DNA of 34,081 nucleotides from Clostridiaceae bacterium (GTDB taxonomy: Bacteria; Bacillota; Clostridia; Clostridiales; Clostridiaceae). Of this stretch, positions 33,923 to 34,081 are shown piece by piece. The number at the start of each line of letters is the position of its first letter. The stretch's first letter is position 1. The stretch spans positions 1 through 34,081 of the forward strand of contig JACMJL010000315.1 of assembly GCA_014380625.1 (NCBI GenBank). Direction: 5' to 3'. The notes beneath the pieces are model-generated. The model searched no databases and was not told the origin of the DNA. It saw only the letters and a program-made list of their open reading frames with translations. The translations under genes were made by a program, and so were the position numbers.

Positions 33923-34081
33923 CTATTTATCATCCTGTGCCTGTTTACTGCATTGTCTGTTACAAAAATTGTTTTTCTGGTTACAGACTATTTCCTTGCC
34001 ACCACATTCAGGACAAGTATTTCTGTCTTCTTCGTATTTTATTTCATAAACATTTTCACAGGAACTACATTTAAATTTGCA
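33923..34081 (-). CDS. Zinc-ribbon-type small protein, 5' end outside the window
   Basis: The last 52 residues of a reading frame that enters from beyond 34081 and stops at TAG (33925-33923). It contains FKCSSCENVYEIKY and TCPECGGKEIVCN, a CxxC...CxxC zinc-ribbon pattern, then CNRQCSK. It probably forms a unit with the NifX/NifB-like gene just downstream; such pairs are common in anaerobes. The start and total length cannot be seen. Confidence 0.7.
   Translation of the reverse strand, partial: CKFKCSSCENVYEIKYEEDRNTCPECGGKEIVCNQKNNFCNRQCSKQAQDDK

Overview
The window looks like chromosome from a low-GC, endospore-forming anaerobe of the genus Clostridium (sensu lato). The evidence is very AT-rich DNA with strong AGGAGG ribosome sites, a ferredoxin-dependent 2-oxoacid oxidoreductase, a CBO0543-type membrane protein pair, several Clostridium-type spore-surface proteins and class-typical T-box leaders. 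No rRNA, tRNA, CRISPR array or intact transposase gene was seen.

Layout. 1-2.9 kb: spore-surface type proteins (68-841, 1005-1514, 1710-2273 on the minus strand) and a DUF3343 protein. 2.9-4.8 kb (minus): an orphan branched-chain-amino-acid-type binding lipoprotein and a DUF1287 protein. 4.9-12.7 kb (minus): a six-gene branched-chain amino acid operon transcribed ilvN-ilvC-cimA-leuB-ilvD-ilvB, with its own promoter and a terminator that overlaps the ilvB stop. 12.7-13.3 kb (plus): two complete, tandem T-box leaders with a strong promoter, pointing away from the ilv operon and toward the 3' end of the aro operon, with no ordinary gene downstream. 13.4-15.9 kb (minus): aroB-aroE-aroK with a perfect 13-bp dyad over the promoter. 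15.9-17.8 kb: a degenerate stretch, a Gfo/Idh/MocA oxidoreductase and a small coiled-coil gene, then a divergent second coiled-coil gene.

18.3-25.2 kb: a dual GGDEF-EAL receptor, a Cys-rich small protein, a Nudix hydrolase, a short CBO0543-type protein, and a Cache-HAMP-(degenerate GGDEF)-EAL protein. 25.2-27.8 kb (minus): korB/korA. 28.2-29.4 kb: two membrane proteins. 29.4-30.3 kb (minus): a diguanylate cyclase with a Cys-rich sensor. 30.5-33.1 kb (minus): a second Cys-rich paralogue and two large spore-surface proteins. 33.5-34.1 kb (minus): a NifX/NifB-like protein and a zinc-ribbon protein cut by the window edge.

The genes fall into three themes: amino acid biosynthesis (Ile/Val through pyruvate and citramalate, plus the shikimate pathway), c-di-GMP signalling (three enzymes with different catalytic states), and late sporulation or spore-surface assembly (seven candidates, four with a shared sigma-K-like upstream element). 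The most notable observation is the pair of orphan tandem T-boxes, probably reading isoleucine AUC codons. They sit between two amino acid operons and would, on read-through, make RNA antisense to aroK-aroE-aroB. This function is inference; the structures and their orientation are seen directly.
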